Below the pieces are notes generated by a model. That model worked only from the letters and a program-made list of their open reading frames with translations. It searched no databases and had not been told where the DNA came from. The translations under genes and the position numbers were made by a program. Shown piece after piece: positions 6,962-15,283 of a stretch of DNA of 29,328 nt. Origin of the DNA: a virus. The first letter of the stretch is position 1. Every line of letters begins with the position of its first letter. The stretch covers positions 1 to 29,328 of IMG/VR virus record IMGVR_UViG_3300021959_000273. One strand, written 5' to 3'.

Positions 6962-9292
6962 TTATCCTAATGTAGCACCTTCAACTATATTGTTTTGTAA
7001 ACTCTGTGCTGTTGTTACATCGTTAGAGACTACATAAGTTTGTATAGGTTGTTGTGATTGTCCTCCTATTGCCTCAGCTAATTGATTAGAATTACTAGCA
7101 CCTACAACATTAAAAGCTGGAGGAGATGGAGCAGCTCCAACACCACCACCAACAGAAGCACTACCGCCTCCACCACTATTAGGAACTTTTACACTTTTTA
7201 TAGATTGTATTTGCTTTAAACCTCCAGCAACCGCTGCACCAGCAGCCGCAATACCTAATGCTGGCCCAACAATAGGAATAGGTGCTAAAGATGCGTAACT
7301 AGATTGAGCAGATTGATATGTGCTTATCAAGGCTTGTGAAATAGCTAAAGCCTTACCAGCAGCAGTTTCTTTACCAGCTAATTGAGCGAATGAACCTAAA
7401 GCATTACCTACTTTTGCTAAGTTTTGCCTTTTAGCTTCAGCTTCTTTTTCGGCTAACTCAATACTAGCTTTTGTATTAGCGTCTTTAATTGATAACAATT
7501 CAGCACCTTGAGCTTTTTCTAAAATACTTGTATCTTCTCCGTATTTTTTAGCTTGCTCTATAAGGTTGAAGTACTTGTCATTTATTGCTTGAATCTCTAA
7601 CTCTTGTTTAGTTAGGCTTCTGTTAAAGAACTCATTTTCTGCATCTTCTATCTGTTGTAATAAATTTAATTTATTTTTAAGTTCTTGGTCTTGTGCTTTT
7701 TTAATTTCTTTAGCTAGTTTTTCTTCAGCTTTTAACCTTGCTTCTTTTTGTTCTTCAGTTTCCTCATCTATTTTTATTTTCTTCTCTTCATTTAATCCGT
7801 CTATTACTTTTTGTAATTCTTCTTCGGCTTTTATAATTTTCCTATTTTTCCATTCTTGCCAAAAAGCTCCTTTTTTAGCTCCTTCTTCCTCTAGCTTAGA
7901 AATCTCTTTCAGTTTTTTATTTGCAAAATTTACCATTAAGACAGCTTGAGCTAATTCTTCTTCAGCTTTATCAACATCAATACTACGACCAATAATTGGT
8001 ATATCTGCCAAGAACAGTTTAAACGTAGAGAATTCTTTTTGCATTTTACCAACAAACAAACCAACGTTAGCAGCTCTCTTTGATAAGCCAGCTTCTTGCT
8101 CTGCTGCGTTATCAGAATCGCCAAAATAATAATCTAATGTAAACCCAGCAAATTCAGTAACATCAGTTAATCTAGATATAGATTTAGTAAGGTTTTGAAT
8201 TGCCCCTCTAGATAGTTTATTTAAAATTCCTTCTCCATCCTCTATGTTTAACAAGAAACCATCCCAAGCAGAAGATAGTTTTGTTGTATCTCCTTCAAGG
8301 TTATCAAGTCGAATCTCTGCCATTGCTTTAGCAGCACCTCCCGCATCTTCAAATGCTACTTTTAAATCTTCAATGTCTTTAGTTCCTTCAGCTAATGATA
8401 AAAATGATTTAGCACCTACAACACCAACTAATTCAATAGCTGTTCCAAGTCCGTTTGATGAATTAACAACTTTTTCAAAAGCATCGTTAATGTCAATGCC
8501 TTTTTTATTTAACTCAATAAATGACTTTGCCAAACCAGTTCCAGCTACACTACCCTTTAAACCATTATTTGCTAATACTCCAAGATAAGCTGCTGTTTGC
8601 TCAATGCTTACCCCAGTTGCTCTTGCTACTGGTGCAACTACTTTTAAACTCTCTTTTAATGCTTCAAAATTTAATGCAGAGCTAGAGGTACTTTTAGCCA
8701 TTACATCTACAACCCTTTGCGTTTCAGCAGTAGTCAAACCAAATGACCGAACGACAGAACCAGCGAATTCAGCAGCACTAGCTAAGTCAATTTCTAAAGA
8801 TGCAGCTAAGTCTAATATAGCTGGAGTAGAATTCTTAATGTCTTCAATAGTAAAACCTAACTTAGCTAACTCAGTCTGTAATCCCACAACCTCGATAGCA
8901 GTAAACTGTGTAGTCGCACCTAATTGTTTAGCTTGAATCCCAAGTACCTTTAATTCATCAGCAGTATTACCAGTAACAGCTCTAAGTGTACTTAATCCTT
9001 TAGAAAAGTCTGCCCCTATTTTGTTAGCTTTTTTTAATACTGTTCCGAGAGCCCCTATGCCAACAACAAGAGCACCAATACCAGTAGATATGATAGCTGC
9101 CTTAAGTGCTTGAAGTGATGGTATAGCAGCCTTAATGGATGCACCCATACCAGAAAAAGCACCGCTTAACCCTTTACCAGTTTTTTTTGCAGTTTTTGAA
9201 GTTTTATCTACTTGTTGGTCAAGACCTTTTAACTTCTTGTCTACATCACTAGTATCCCCCTTTATTACTATTGTCTTTACTATCTTAGCCAT
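6962..9292 (-). CDS. Tail tape measure protein
   Basis: This 776-aa protein sets tail length. It begins MAKIVKTIVIKGDTSDVDKK. A Gly/Ala-rich hydrophobic stretch follows (about 55-90: LKAAIISTGIGALVVGIGA), then the TP901-type core (QAKQLGATTQFTAIEVVGLQ, SSALNFEALKESLKVVAPVA, TAAYLGVLANNGLKGSVAGT). A long coiled coil rich in Lys/Glu spans about 470-640. A second hydrophobic Ala/Gly region is near 660-710, and the C-terminus has a Gly/Ser/Pro-rich linker. By the usual rule of about 0.15 nm per residue this implies a tail near 115 nm. Unusually, the tail proteins precede it and head genes follow. Confidence 0.9.
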   Translation of the reverse strand: MAKIVKTIVIKGDTSDVDKKLKGLDQQVDKTSKTAKKTGKGLSGAFSGMGASIKAAIPSLQALKAAIISTGIGALVVGIGALGTVLKKANKIGADFSKGLSTLRAVTGNTADELKVLGIQAKQLGATTQFTAIEVVGLQTELAKLGFTIEDIKNSTPAILDLAASLEIDLASAAEFAGSVVRSFGLTTAETQRVVDVMAKSTSSSALNFEALKESLKVVAPVARATGVSIEQTAAYLGVLANNGLKGSVAGTGLAKSFIELNKKGIDINDAFEKVVNSSNGLGTAIELVGVVGAKSFLSLAEGTKDIEDLKVAFEDAGGAAKAMAEIRLDNLEGDTTKLSSAWDGFLLNIEDGEGILNKLSRGAIQNLTKSISRLTDVTEFAGFTLDYYFGDSDNAAEQEAGLSKRAANVGLFVGKMQKEFSTFKLFLADIPIIGRSIDVDKAEEELAQAVLMVNFANKKLKEISKLEEEGAKKGAFWQEWKNRKIIKAEEELQKVIDGLNEEKKIKIDEETEEQKEARLKAEEKLAKEIKKAQDQELKNKLNLLQQIEDAENEFFNRSLTKQELEIQAINDKYFNLIEQAKKYGEDTSILEKAQGAELLSIKDANTKASIELAEKEAEAKRQNLAKVGNALGSFAQLAGKETAAGKALAISQALISTYQSAQSSYASLAPIPIVGPALGIAAAGAAVAGGLKQIQSIKSVKVPNSGGGGSASVGGGVGAAPSPPAFNVVGASNSNQLAEAIGGQSQQPIQTYVVSNDVTTAQSLQNNIVEGATLG

Positions 9293-9423
9293 TTTATTTC
9301 TTGTTTAAGTGCTTTGTATCCTTCTTTTAATGTTGTAGGTAGTTTATGTTTGCCTTGTGCTATACGGATTAAATCAGTCTCTCCGTTTGCGTATTTTAAT
9401 CCTTCTATTATTAATTTTATCAT
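9280..9423 (-). CDS. Small protein upstream of tape measure, 47 aa
   Basis: This 47-codon gene runs from ATG 9423 to TAG 9280 and overlaps the tape measure start by 13 bases. The protein begins MIKLIIEGLKYANGETDLIR, then IAQGKHKLPTTLKEGY, and ends EIKWLR. It is mixed helical with no membrane segment. The function is unknown. Its placement suggests a tail-assembly accessory protein. Confidence 0.6.
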   Translation of the reverse strand: MIKLIIEGLKYANGETDLIRIAQGKHKLPTTLKEGYKALKQEIKWLR

Positions 9424-9432
9424 AATTTTTTT

Positions 9433-11721
9433 TTATGGTACTGCGACACAAGACATAATTGTTGTTACTCCGTTAGGACTTATAACCATAACCATTTGAG
9501 ACCCAGTATCGCAAAATTTAGTTTCATCATTCGTAATCCCTACTTGAGTATATGTGCCAGTTGATGGAAACGCTGTAAATGTTTCATTTGCATACATTAC
9601 ATCTCCGACTACTAGGTTTCTAACTGCACCTATATATGATTTATAATATAAAGTTACATTAGCTGAATTATAAGTAACTTCAATAGTGTTATAGTAAACT
9701 GTTAAATCATTTAATAATTCTATATCGCTTTTGCCAGTCTTTAGGTTAGTCTTAATTGAGTTTATTTTATATCTACGTCCATTAATATCAAACCTATCTG
9801 CTAAATTGTAGTTTAACAATATCTTTAAAGGCAAATAAGCAGTAACTTTAGTTAGTCTGTTTTTACTATTAAATATGCTTGTTATATAGTTTGAATAATA
9901 CTTTTGAAATAGAGTGCGTGAGAAATCTCCATCTGCATCATACTCATTAATTTCATTGTTAAAGTTTATATTATCCTTGCTAGTTGCATCGTCTAACGCT
10001 AAGGAATTACTAGGCACTATATATGTTGTTATAGGAGAATGTGTTGTAAGTCCATCTCTAAATGATATTTGAGTAGCACTAGTTTGTCTTATAGGATAAA
10101 ACAAAAATGGTTCTCCTATATAAGATTCCTCATTATCGTCAACACAATAACCCCATTGAATATCTGTATTACTTGAATCGTCTAAGTCTAAAAGTCTCTC
10201 AAATTTAAAATGTGCATAAGGTAACTCTACTTTATAAATACCTCCATCTAAATTTTCGTTACCGTTATATTCCTCTTTTGCCCACTCATAATTAAATAAC
10301 TGATTGTGTACAGCTGCTAAGAACGTATTAGTATCTTTATATCCAAAAGCAATTTCTTTGTATGGCAATGCTACGTTTACGTTACTAGTATTAACATCTA
10401 AATAACTGCTTATGTCATAATTAGTACCCTCAATATAAAAGTCGTCTAACGTTTGTACAACAATAGTACCAGCTTCGTTTACATAAGCTACTAAATTAAA
10501 CATCTTAAATAGACCAGATAGAAAGTCTATAACTTTAATTTCTGGTATCTGTTGCGTAATCTCAAACTGAATTTGTGCATTTACTGTAAAGTCTCCTTGG
10601 TCTGATGTTTCAAAAGTATTAGTTTGTCCTCCGCCACCTTGCTCAGTAGCTGTTATTTGCCACTTTATATTGGTAAAAGTTATTTGTTCTGAATGCTCTA
10701 TTACTACTGTATAATCTGAGTTGTTTACATACGCTTGTCCTGGCAATGTTATAAATTTGTTTTGAGTTGTTACGTCTGTACTAAAAGTATGAACACCGTT
10801 TCTTAAAATAGTAAGTGAATAAGGAATAGAGTTAGACCTAAGTAACGATAATGTTATACTGTCTAAGTCATAGTCAGAAGGTACGTTTGTTCTAAAAGTA
10901 GAAGTGTTAACCATACTTGCAAGGTCTCCAGATTCTGAAACCCAGCCATTTACTGTTGTAAAAAAAGTAGGTAGTTGTGCACCAAAGCCTACGTCTCCCT
11001 TCTTCCTATGCAGCCACATAAATAGGTTGTTGTATGGCAAATTAGTTGACGTAAAAAAGTCATTTGAAAATGTTATATTTGAGTAGTGGCTTTCTATAGC
11101 TTCTACTATTTTACGTATTCTTAAAGCGTATTTTAATTGAGACCATAATACTCCGTGCTGATGACCACTTTGATACCATAAGTTTCCGTCAGCCCCAGAG
11201 TTAGAAGATGTTTCAAAATACAGTCTATCTGTGTGCGTAATTAAAGGCACTATAACATCATTAGTAGTTGGGTCTCTTTGTAAAGCTGATTTAACTTCTG
11301 TTGTCGAATATATTTCATTAAGGCTATCTAAGTCAGTTAATACGTTTAACTTGTCTTCTCCTATAATGTCTTTCAAATCTACTGTATTGCCAAAGAAAGT
11401 TATGTTATAAGAATAGGGTATGTTTTCTTTTAGCTTTACACCCTCTAGTTTTATTTTACCTTTCTCAAAAGGATAAGTGTTTAGCTCTATAGTAGCGTTT
11501 TTCTTTATTCTAGCATCAAAGCCTCCATCTATATCAAAATTATAGTAGTGCTTAAATATCTTATTATTTGTTTTACTAGCTGGTACATTAAAGGTTTGAG
11601 TAAACGAAGTAAATATCTTAGCAACATCTCTTGCGTTCTTTATTGTCTGTGTTAACGATACAGATTCGTCTTGAAACAAATCTATCCTTTGCCCTTCTAT
11701 ATATAGTTCTATATTTTGCAC
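9433..11721 (-). CDS. Large tail protein (distal tail / baseplate-hub-like)
   Basis: This 762-aa, beta-rich protein uses a GTG start at 11721 that lies flush against, and in frame with, the TAG of the preceding gene. No ATG occurs in the first ~95 codons, so GTG is the only sensible start. The N-terminus (QNIELYIEGQRIDLFQDE, then ASKTNNKIFKHYYNFDIDGG) resembles tail-tip proteins common in flavobacterial phages, which bind the tube end and baseplate. Later parts include a DFLSGLFKMFNLVAYVNEAG segment like phage hub domains, and a NRLTKVTAYLPLKILLNYNL region. The role as tail-tip or hub protein is inferred from size, fold signals and neighbouring tail genes. Confidence 0.65.
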   Translation of the reverse strand: MQNIELYIEGQRIDLFQDESVSLTQTIKNARDVAKIFTSFTQTFNVPASKTNNKIFKHYYNFDIDGGFDARIKKNATIELNTYPFEKGKIKLEGVKLKENIPYSYNITFFGNTVDLKDIIGEDKLNVLTDLDSLNEIYSTTEVKSALQRDPTTNDVIVPLITHTDRLYFETSSNSGADGNLWYQSGHQHGVLWSQLKYALRIRKIVEAIESHYSNITFSNDFFTSTNLPYNNLFMWLHRKKGDVGFGAQLPTFFTTVNGWVSESGDLASMVNTSTFRTNVPSDYDLDSITLSLLRSNSIPYSLTILRNGVHTFSTDVTTQNKFITLPGQAYVNNSDYTVVIEHSEQITFTNIKWQITATEQGGGGQTNTFETSDQGDFTVNAQIQFEITQQIPEIKVIDFLSGLFKMFNLVAYVNEAGTIVVQTLDDFYIEGTNYDISSYLDVNTSNVNVALPYKEIAFGYKDTNTFLAAVHNQLFNYEWAKEEYNGNENLDGGIYKVELPYAHFKFERLLDLDDSSNTDIQWGYCVDDNEESYIGEPFLFYPIRQTSATQISFRDGLTTHSPITTYIVPSNSLALDDATSKDNINFNNEINEYDADGDFSRTLFQKYYSNYITSIFNSKNRLTKVTAYLPLKILLNYNLADRFDINGRRYKINSIKTNLKTGKSDIELLNDLTVYYNTIEVTYNSANVTLYYKSYIGAVRNLVVGDVMYANETFTAFPSTGTYTQVGITNDETKFCDTGSQMVMVISPNGVTTIMSCVAVP

Positions 11722-12891
11722 CTATCTAATATTGTTTATTTTATTATTAGCCATATCAAACTCTATAGTATAATCTACTAGCTTGTCGTTTAATGATGTT
11801 TTATGTGTAAATGATTTTGTCTTTACTACTAAAGGTCTAACCAATACCTCTGTATCTGTTATAAAAGTACCCCATACTTGTTCACTTAACATTAATTGTT
11901 CTATGACTTGGTTATAGTCTTCTGGCATATATCCAGTATTCATTGTTATACTGTCGTTACCTTGTACCATAAATTGAGTCTGCTGGTGTTGGTATGTTTT
12001 ATATGTAAGTGTGCTTAAGTCAAATACAGAAGATTTAAACTCCTCCCCTTTAACCTCTGTTTTTTCTATTGACTTTTTAAAGAACATTATATCTTGTAAA
12101 GCTCCAAACTTATTTACAAAAGTAACTTTGATAGGGTCGTATTTACATTCTTGTATGTTTTTAACATCTATAATTTTTACTTTATTAACACCATTTTGAG
12201 TATAGCTAATATGAATGCTATCACAGTCCATAAGTGTAAACTCGTCCTCAAATCCTTGTAAACAAACATTGTCTTCAAAAATACCACCAGCTAAAATAAC
12301 CCTACCTTGAAATGTATCAGCATAAGAATAGCCATTAGTAGCATAGTCTATTTGTTCTGCACTTTTATCGTTTTCTGATAAAGAAATAGATTTAACAACT
12401 TCACCATTTAAAACAAAAGCTACTGAATAAACAATAGAAGTGTTTACTGGTATAACAACAGCAGAATCATCTAACTTTAAAATAACGTTATTACTAATCA
12501 AAGCAGCATCGTTAATTATAGGGTTAGCACCCTCTTCAAAATATCCATAGCCATCAAAACCACAAAAACCGTTTGTATTGTCTGGCTCTATACCGCCTCC
12601 ACTTCCTCCAACTGCTGCATATATTATATTTATCCAAACATTTTGACCGACATACTGACCATCAAACTCTATCTCTAAATAATCTCTTATCAATTCGCTA
12701 ACCTCAAAAACTACAAAGTTATTAGTGCCTATTGGCTCTTTAGTTATTTGATATCTCTTTGTGCTGTCTGGCACACTTGCATTAGACACGAAATCTCCAG
12801 TATAAACGTGTAAATCTAGCCTAACAGATGTTAAGCCATCTTGTTTAACCTTTACATAAAAAGGGCTTCGTAAGTTTATTTGAGTTTGCAT
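11722..12891 (-). CDS. Tail structural protein, beta-rich, 389 aa
   Basis: This 389-aa protein starts MQTQINLRSPFYVKVKQDGL and consists mainly of predicted beta strands, with a Gly-rich loop GGSGGG near residue 95. It contains IHISYTQNGVNKVKIIDVKN and YKTYQHQQTQFMVQGND. No enzyme motif is visible. It lies between the gp10-like tail completion gene and the large tail-tip protein, with a 1-base gap upstream. I infer a virion tail component, perhaps a tip or fibre-attachment protein. The family is not certain. Confidence 0.65.
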   Translation of the reverse strand: MQTQINLRSPFYVKVKQDGLTSVRLDLHVYTGDFVSNASVPDSTKRYQITKEPIGTNNFVVFEVSELIRDYLEIEFDGQYVGQNVWINIIYAAVGGSGGGIEPDNTNGFCGFDGYGYFEEGANPIINDAALISNNVILKLDDSAVVIPVNTSIVYSVAFVLNGEVVKSISLSENDKSAEQIDYATNGYSYADTFQGRVILAGGIFEDNVCLQGFEDEFTLMDCDSIHISYTQNGVNKVKIIDVKNIQECKYDPIKVTFVNKFGALQDIMFFKKSIEKTEVKGEEFKSSVFDLSTLTYKTYQHQQTQFMVQGNDSITMNTGYMPEDYNQVIEQLMLSEQVWGTFITDTEVLVRPLVVKTKSFTHKTSLNDKLVDYTIEFDMANNKINNIR

Positions 12892-12892
12892 T

Positions 12893-13423
12893 TTACTTTT
12901 TGTTTATGTTTACTTGTATCTGTTTTTCTAATCCTATTGAGTATGCTTCTAATAATTCATCTGGTAAGCGTTTGAAAGCTGCCCTAAAAGGTTTTGTAAA
13001 AAACAAACTAGCTTTTATTCCAGTTTGATATATACTTCTACTTATTAAGTAAGATGTGCTATCATAGCTTAAGAACCTACCACTCTTCTTATCTCTGAAC
13101 TGTATGCCTTTACGTCTTACCCACTTGTTAATACTTTTTGTTAACCCTCCCTTTTTACCGCTTCCAGTTCCAAATCTATATGGGCTGTTAGGTGCTTTGT
13201 TACTTTTAACTTTACCTTTAACACCTAAATCTTGAAACGTTCCATAATCCTCCATTTCAAAGGTTAAGCTAAACCCTTTTGCTGTCTGCTCTACATCATA
13301 CCCTAAACTCTTATATAGACTACTAGAAGCATTCTTTTTACCTTTAGTTAAGTTACTTCTAGATTGCTGTATAACATACTTAGCAAATCCATTAAGAGAG
13401 TCTTGGGTTTCTTTGTTTAGCAT
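12893..13423 (-). CDS. Tail completion / HK97 gp10-like protein
   Basis: This 176-aa basic protein has the N-terminal helix LNKETQDSLNGFAKYVIQQS. A Lys-rich SNLTKGKKNASSSLYKSLGY segment follows, then a beta region (FSLTFEMEDYGTFQDLGVKG) and a long basic loop around SGKKGGLTKSINKWVRRKG. The F-x-D-x-G-x-KGK signature followed by a Pro/Arg-rich loop is typical of HK97 gp10-type and related tail-completion proteins. Its ATG overlaps the upstream gene's stop by 7 bases. It likely acts at the head-tail joint. Confidence 0.65.
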   Translation of the reverse strand: MLNKETQDSLNGFAKYVIQQSRSNLTKGKKNASSSLYKSLGYDVEQTAKGFSLTFEMEDYGTFQDLGVKGKVKSNKAPNSPYRFGTGSGKKGGLTKSINKWVRRKGIQFRDKKSGRFLSYDSTSYLISRSIYQTGIKASLFFTKPFRAAFKRLPDELLEAYSIGLEKQIQVNINKK

Positions 13424-13887
13424 ATAGTTATATCGTTAGCTACTAACACATCCATAGTTGCTGTCCATCCAGCTACTTTGTTTTCAAATCTATCATAGAA
13501 AGGCTCTAGGCTTGCATCTCCATCTAAAGCATACTGATTACTATATAAGTCTCCTTTACGCAACACCATTACTAGTTTATTTAAAACTCCTAATTGTGTG
13601 TTAAGTATATCTTGCTCGTTATTGTTGCCTCTAAATATATCCTCTGTTTTCTCTTTGCTTTCATCTACAACATCCATTGATAATACTGATATGTTAAACC
13701 TTAATACAGATTCTTCAGCATTTACATTGTTTATTATTATGTGTGATAAAGGGAATATACTTTGCTTAGATAAGTCAATATCATATATATCTCCAGTTGT
13801 AACTGTATTTACGTTTACATCACTTAGAAGCTGTGCCTCTATTGTTTCAGTTAATAAATAAAATCCTCTTATTCCAGTATTACTCAT
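13417..13887 (-). CDS. Putative tail terminator protein
   Basis: This 156-aa protein begins with the LTETIEAQLLSDVNVNTVTT segment, followed by GDIYDIDLSKQSIFPLSHI. It also has DILNTQLGVLNKLVMVLRKG and a closing FENKVAGWTATMDVLVAND. A short helix, strand, helix and terminal strand layout of about 150 residues is typical of tail-terminator (gpU/gp17-like) proteins, which cap the tail tube. Position between chaperone and gp10-like gene fits. The assignment rests on size, pattern and context, so an equally placed tail-completion role is possible. Confidence 0.5.
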   Translation of the reverse strand: MSNTGIRGFYLLTETIEAQLLSDVNVNTVTTGDIYDIDLSKQSIFPLSHIIINNVNAEESVLRFNISVLSMDVVDESKEKTEDIFRGNNNEQDILNTQLGVLNKLVMVLRKGDLYSNQYALDGDASLEPFYDRFENKVAGWTATMDVLVANDITIC

Positions 13888-14008
13888 TCTCTGTCATTTT
13901 AATGGTTTTCAAAGTTGTTACAAAAAACACAACTAAAATTGATATAGATACAAGGTTCAAGTGACTTTCTCCACAAGTACCAAATAAATGTTTTACTATT
14001 TCTATCAT
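13880..14008 (-). CDS. Small membrane protein, 42 aa
   Basis: This 42-codon gene has an ATG (14008-14006) that overlaps the stop of the frameshifted chaperone reading frame (TGA 14007-14005). Its own stop lies 5 bases inside the next gene. The protein begins MIEIVKHLFGTCGESHLNL and has one predicted transmembrane segment (about 20-34, VSISILVVFFVTTL). The coupled start supports translation. The function is unknown. The LFGTCGESHLN motif recurs in my memory of small proteins of flavobacterial phages. Confidence 0.6.
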   Translation of the reverse strand: MIEIVKHLFGTCGESHLNLVSISILVVFFVTTLKTIKMTENE

Positions 14009-14735
14009 TTGAATTTACTTTTTATATTCCTTGATTCTATTTCGTTTTTCTCTTTTGTATATGCTAAGAATGTTAAACACTCGTGAACATTTAGTTTAGT
14101 GATATTTTCAAACTTTGTAATATCTCCGTTAGCGATTCCATAGATTGAATTGTACCAACCCCATTTGGCAGAGAAGTTAGATACTGCACTAAGGTCTCCT
14201 CGTTCGCTTGATTCGAAGAGTTCAGCATAACTGTCGATAAGTCCTTCCCTAAATCGTAAAAAAAAACAATGGCTCCTAATACTGCATCTAATGGATAGTC
14301 CTTAGCATCTTCGTTTGTGTCTGGGTTATAGTCTTTAATCTTGTATCTATCCCCTTGCTTAAAGTCAATAGGTCTGTATAACACATTCATAGCCCTATGT
14401 AGGTTATTGTTGTCTCCTATGTAAGTGTCTAGGTCAACGTATTCCCCAAAGCTCATATCTTCTAAGCTAGGTATAAATCCATATTCTTGTTTGCCTAATT
14501 TAAACCTATTTATTAGTTGGTGGTTAGTATCAAACATATTATTTAATATAGTACAGATGTCTACTATATCAGTTGCTTTCATATTTCTAACAACTTGGTT
14601 AGGTACTTGACAGAATATCTCTATCATCTTAGATTGTACTTCTGATTCCTTTGCTACATCTAACTTAGCAAACTCTTGATACTGTCCTAGTGTAATCTCA
14701 TTTAGAGTTGTAGGTATGCTTAATTTTACTTCCAT
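14005..14735 (-). CDS. Tail assembly chaperone, long form made by -1 frameshift (G/GT-type)
   Basis: The ribosome would read 159 codons from ATG 14735, slip back one base on the T9 run at 14258-14266, and continue for 84 codons to TGA 14007-14005. The product is 243 aa. The -1 extension contains FSAKWGWYNSIYGIANGDI, TKFENITKLNVHECLTFLAY and EKNEIESRNIKSKF, a typical conserved chaperone second domain. This extension has no ATG, GTG or TTG before its conserved part: a TAA near 14300 closes the frame upstream. Its stop overlaps the next gene's ATG as ATGA. In lambda-like phages such fusions (gpGT) bridge the tape measure and tail tube subunits. Confidence 0.8.
14091..14735 (-). CDS. Tail assembly chaperone, short form (no frameshift)
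   Basis: This 214-aa frame-0 product begins MEVKLSIPTTLNEITLGQYQ. Landmarks are a tail-chaperone-like helical body with NRFKLGKQEYGFIPSLEDMS, GEYVDLDTYIGDNNNLHRAM, VLYRPIDFK and AVLGAIVFFYDLGKDLS. It ends after KISLN. It would coat the tape measure during tail assembly. By analogy with gpG/gpGT it should be made in excess over the long form. Cassette copy 4 precedes its start, and a terminator upstream separates it from the 76-aa gene. Confidence 0.75.
   Translation of the reverse strand: MEVKLSIPTTLNEITLGQYQEFAKLDVAKESEVQSKMIEIFCQVPNQVVRNMKATDIVDICTILNNMFDTNHQLINRFKLGKQEYGFIPSLEDMSFGEYVDLDTYIGDNNNLHRAMNVLYRPIDFKQGDRYKIKDYNPDTNEDAKDYPLDAVLGAIVFFYDLGKDLSTVMLNSSNQANEETLVQYLTSLPNGVGTIQSMESLTEILQSLKISLN
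14258..14266 (-). other. Programmed -1 ribosomal frameshift site (T9)
   Basis: In the reading frame the codons are GTT TTT TTT TAC, giving the slippery heptamer T TTT TTT. Slipping one base back gives TTA CGA next and opens the 84-codon extension. The run is also a homopolymer where a sequencing indel could occur. Confidence 0.75.
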
Positions 14736-14768
14736 ATTAATATATAAACATTTTTAATTTATTTTAGT
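14736..14768 (-). promoter_or_regulatory. Conserved 33-base start cassette, copy 4
   Basis: TTTATATATTAAT abuts the chaperone ATG at 14735 and ACTAAAATA lies at -33 to -25. It begins 13 bases after the terminator at 14782-14810, so if a promoter exists for the tail genes it should be here. Confidence 0.6.
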
Positions 14769-14781
14769 GACTATAAGATAC

Positions 14782-14810
14782 AAAAAAACCCCTACATTTC
14801 TGCAAGGGTT
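14782..14810 (-). terminator. Rho-independent terminator between P1 operon and tail operon
   Basis: Minus-strand RNA reads AACCCUUGCA, loop GAAA, UGUAGGGGUU, then a U7 tract counting the stem's last bases. The 10-bp stem has a stable tetraloop. It lies downstream of the 76-aa gene. Confidence 0.85.
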
Positions 14811-14816
14811 AAATCG

Positions 14817-14959
14817 CCTATCTTAAATTTCTTACTAATGGGTTGTTATCTCATAAACTCAACCAATACATATTTATACTTTTTAAGAAACATCCTCGAT
14901 GCAGTTAGTTGTTTCATATACTCTAACAATTTACATCTAATAATGCTTTTAGTTTTTTT
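14817..14959 (-). other. Intergenic stretch with one 23-codon ORF
   Basis: Between the 76-aa gene and the terminator there is one short ORF at 14846-14917 (MKQLTASRMFLKKYKYVLVE...). It has no overlap or spacing that supports translation. The stretch may be a 3' leader or may encode this 23-aa peptide. I see no other structure. Confidence 0.25.
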
Positions 14960-15190
14960 TTATTTATAAGATTTCTGTAATCTAACTTTTCTATTATTAA
15001 CATCCTCTCCTTGTATTGTGTAATCTCCAACAACCTCACATATTAATTGGTAATGTAAATCTGAAATATCACTAGGGTTTAGGTCAAATTCTAAAAATAC
15101 GTTATACACTTCCATTTTAACAGATGGTTTTAAGTCTCTCATTTCGTGTCTGTATTCGTGATTCCAAAAGTAATTGTTAATAGTTGTCAT
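14960..15190 (-). CDS. Small protein of unknown function, 76 aa, from promoter P1
   Basis: This 76-aa protein begins MTTINNYFWNHEYRHEMRDL, followed by SVKMEVYNVFLEFDLNPSDI and a basic C-terminus. It is predicted mostly helical, without a recognised domain. It is the only clear gene between promoter P1 and the terminator at 14782, so it is transcribed as its own unit. A leader AACAAAAACAAC precedes the ATG by a few bases, as in other early genes. It resembles a small regulatory or host-takeover protein in size and placement, but no evidence in its sequence proves that. Confidence 0.65.
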   Translation of the reverse strand: MTTINNYFWNHEYRHEMRDLKPSVKMEVYNVFLEFDLNPSDISDLHYQLICEVVGDYTIQGEDVNNRKVRLQKSYK

Positions 15191-15213
15191 AGTATTGTTG
15201 TTTTTGTTCCCTA

Positions 15214-15254
15214 CAAATATACGACATTATTTTAGTTATAAACAAATTATAAAC
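15214..15254 (-). promoter_or_regulatory. Bacteroidota-type promoter P1 with tandem GTTTATAA repeat
   Basis: On the minus strand TTTG (15246-15243) is followed after 21 bases by TATATTTG (15221-15214), matching the Bacteroidota -33/-7 consensus. The -33 box is embedded in GTTTATAATTTGTTTATAA (15254-15236), an 8-bp direct repeat with a 3-bp spacer. The start site should be near 15207. Confidence 0.8.
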
Positions 15255-15261
15255 ATAAAAC

Positions 15262-15283
15262 TTACGAAAACTTTACGAAAACT
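15262..15283 (-). repeat. Perfect 11-bp tandem repeat upstream of P1
   Basis: Plus-strand TTACGAAAACT occurs twice back to back (15262-15272 and 15273-15283), ending 8 bases from the promoter's repeat and 14 bases before the terminase stop. It may be an operator for a regulator of P1. Only this promoter has it. Confidence 0.6.

Noticed and set aside
8244-8936. Plus-strand ORFs of 110-114 codons opposite the tape measure gene
   Set aside because: Long open frames opposite an Ala/Ser/Lys-rich gene are expected from codon bias. There are no leaders, no overlaps with real genes and no domain signals.
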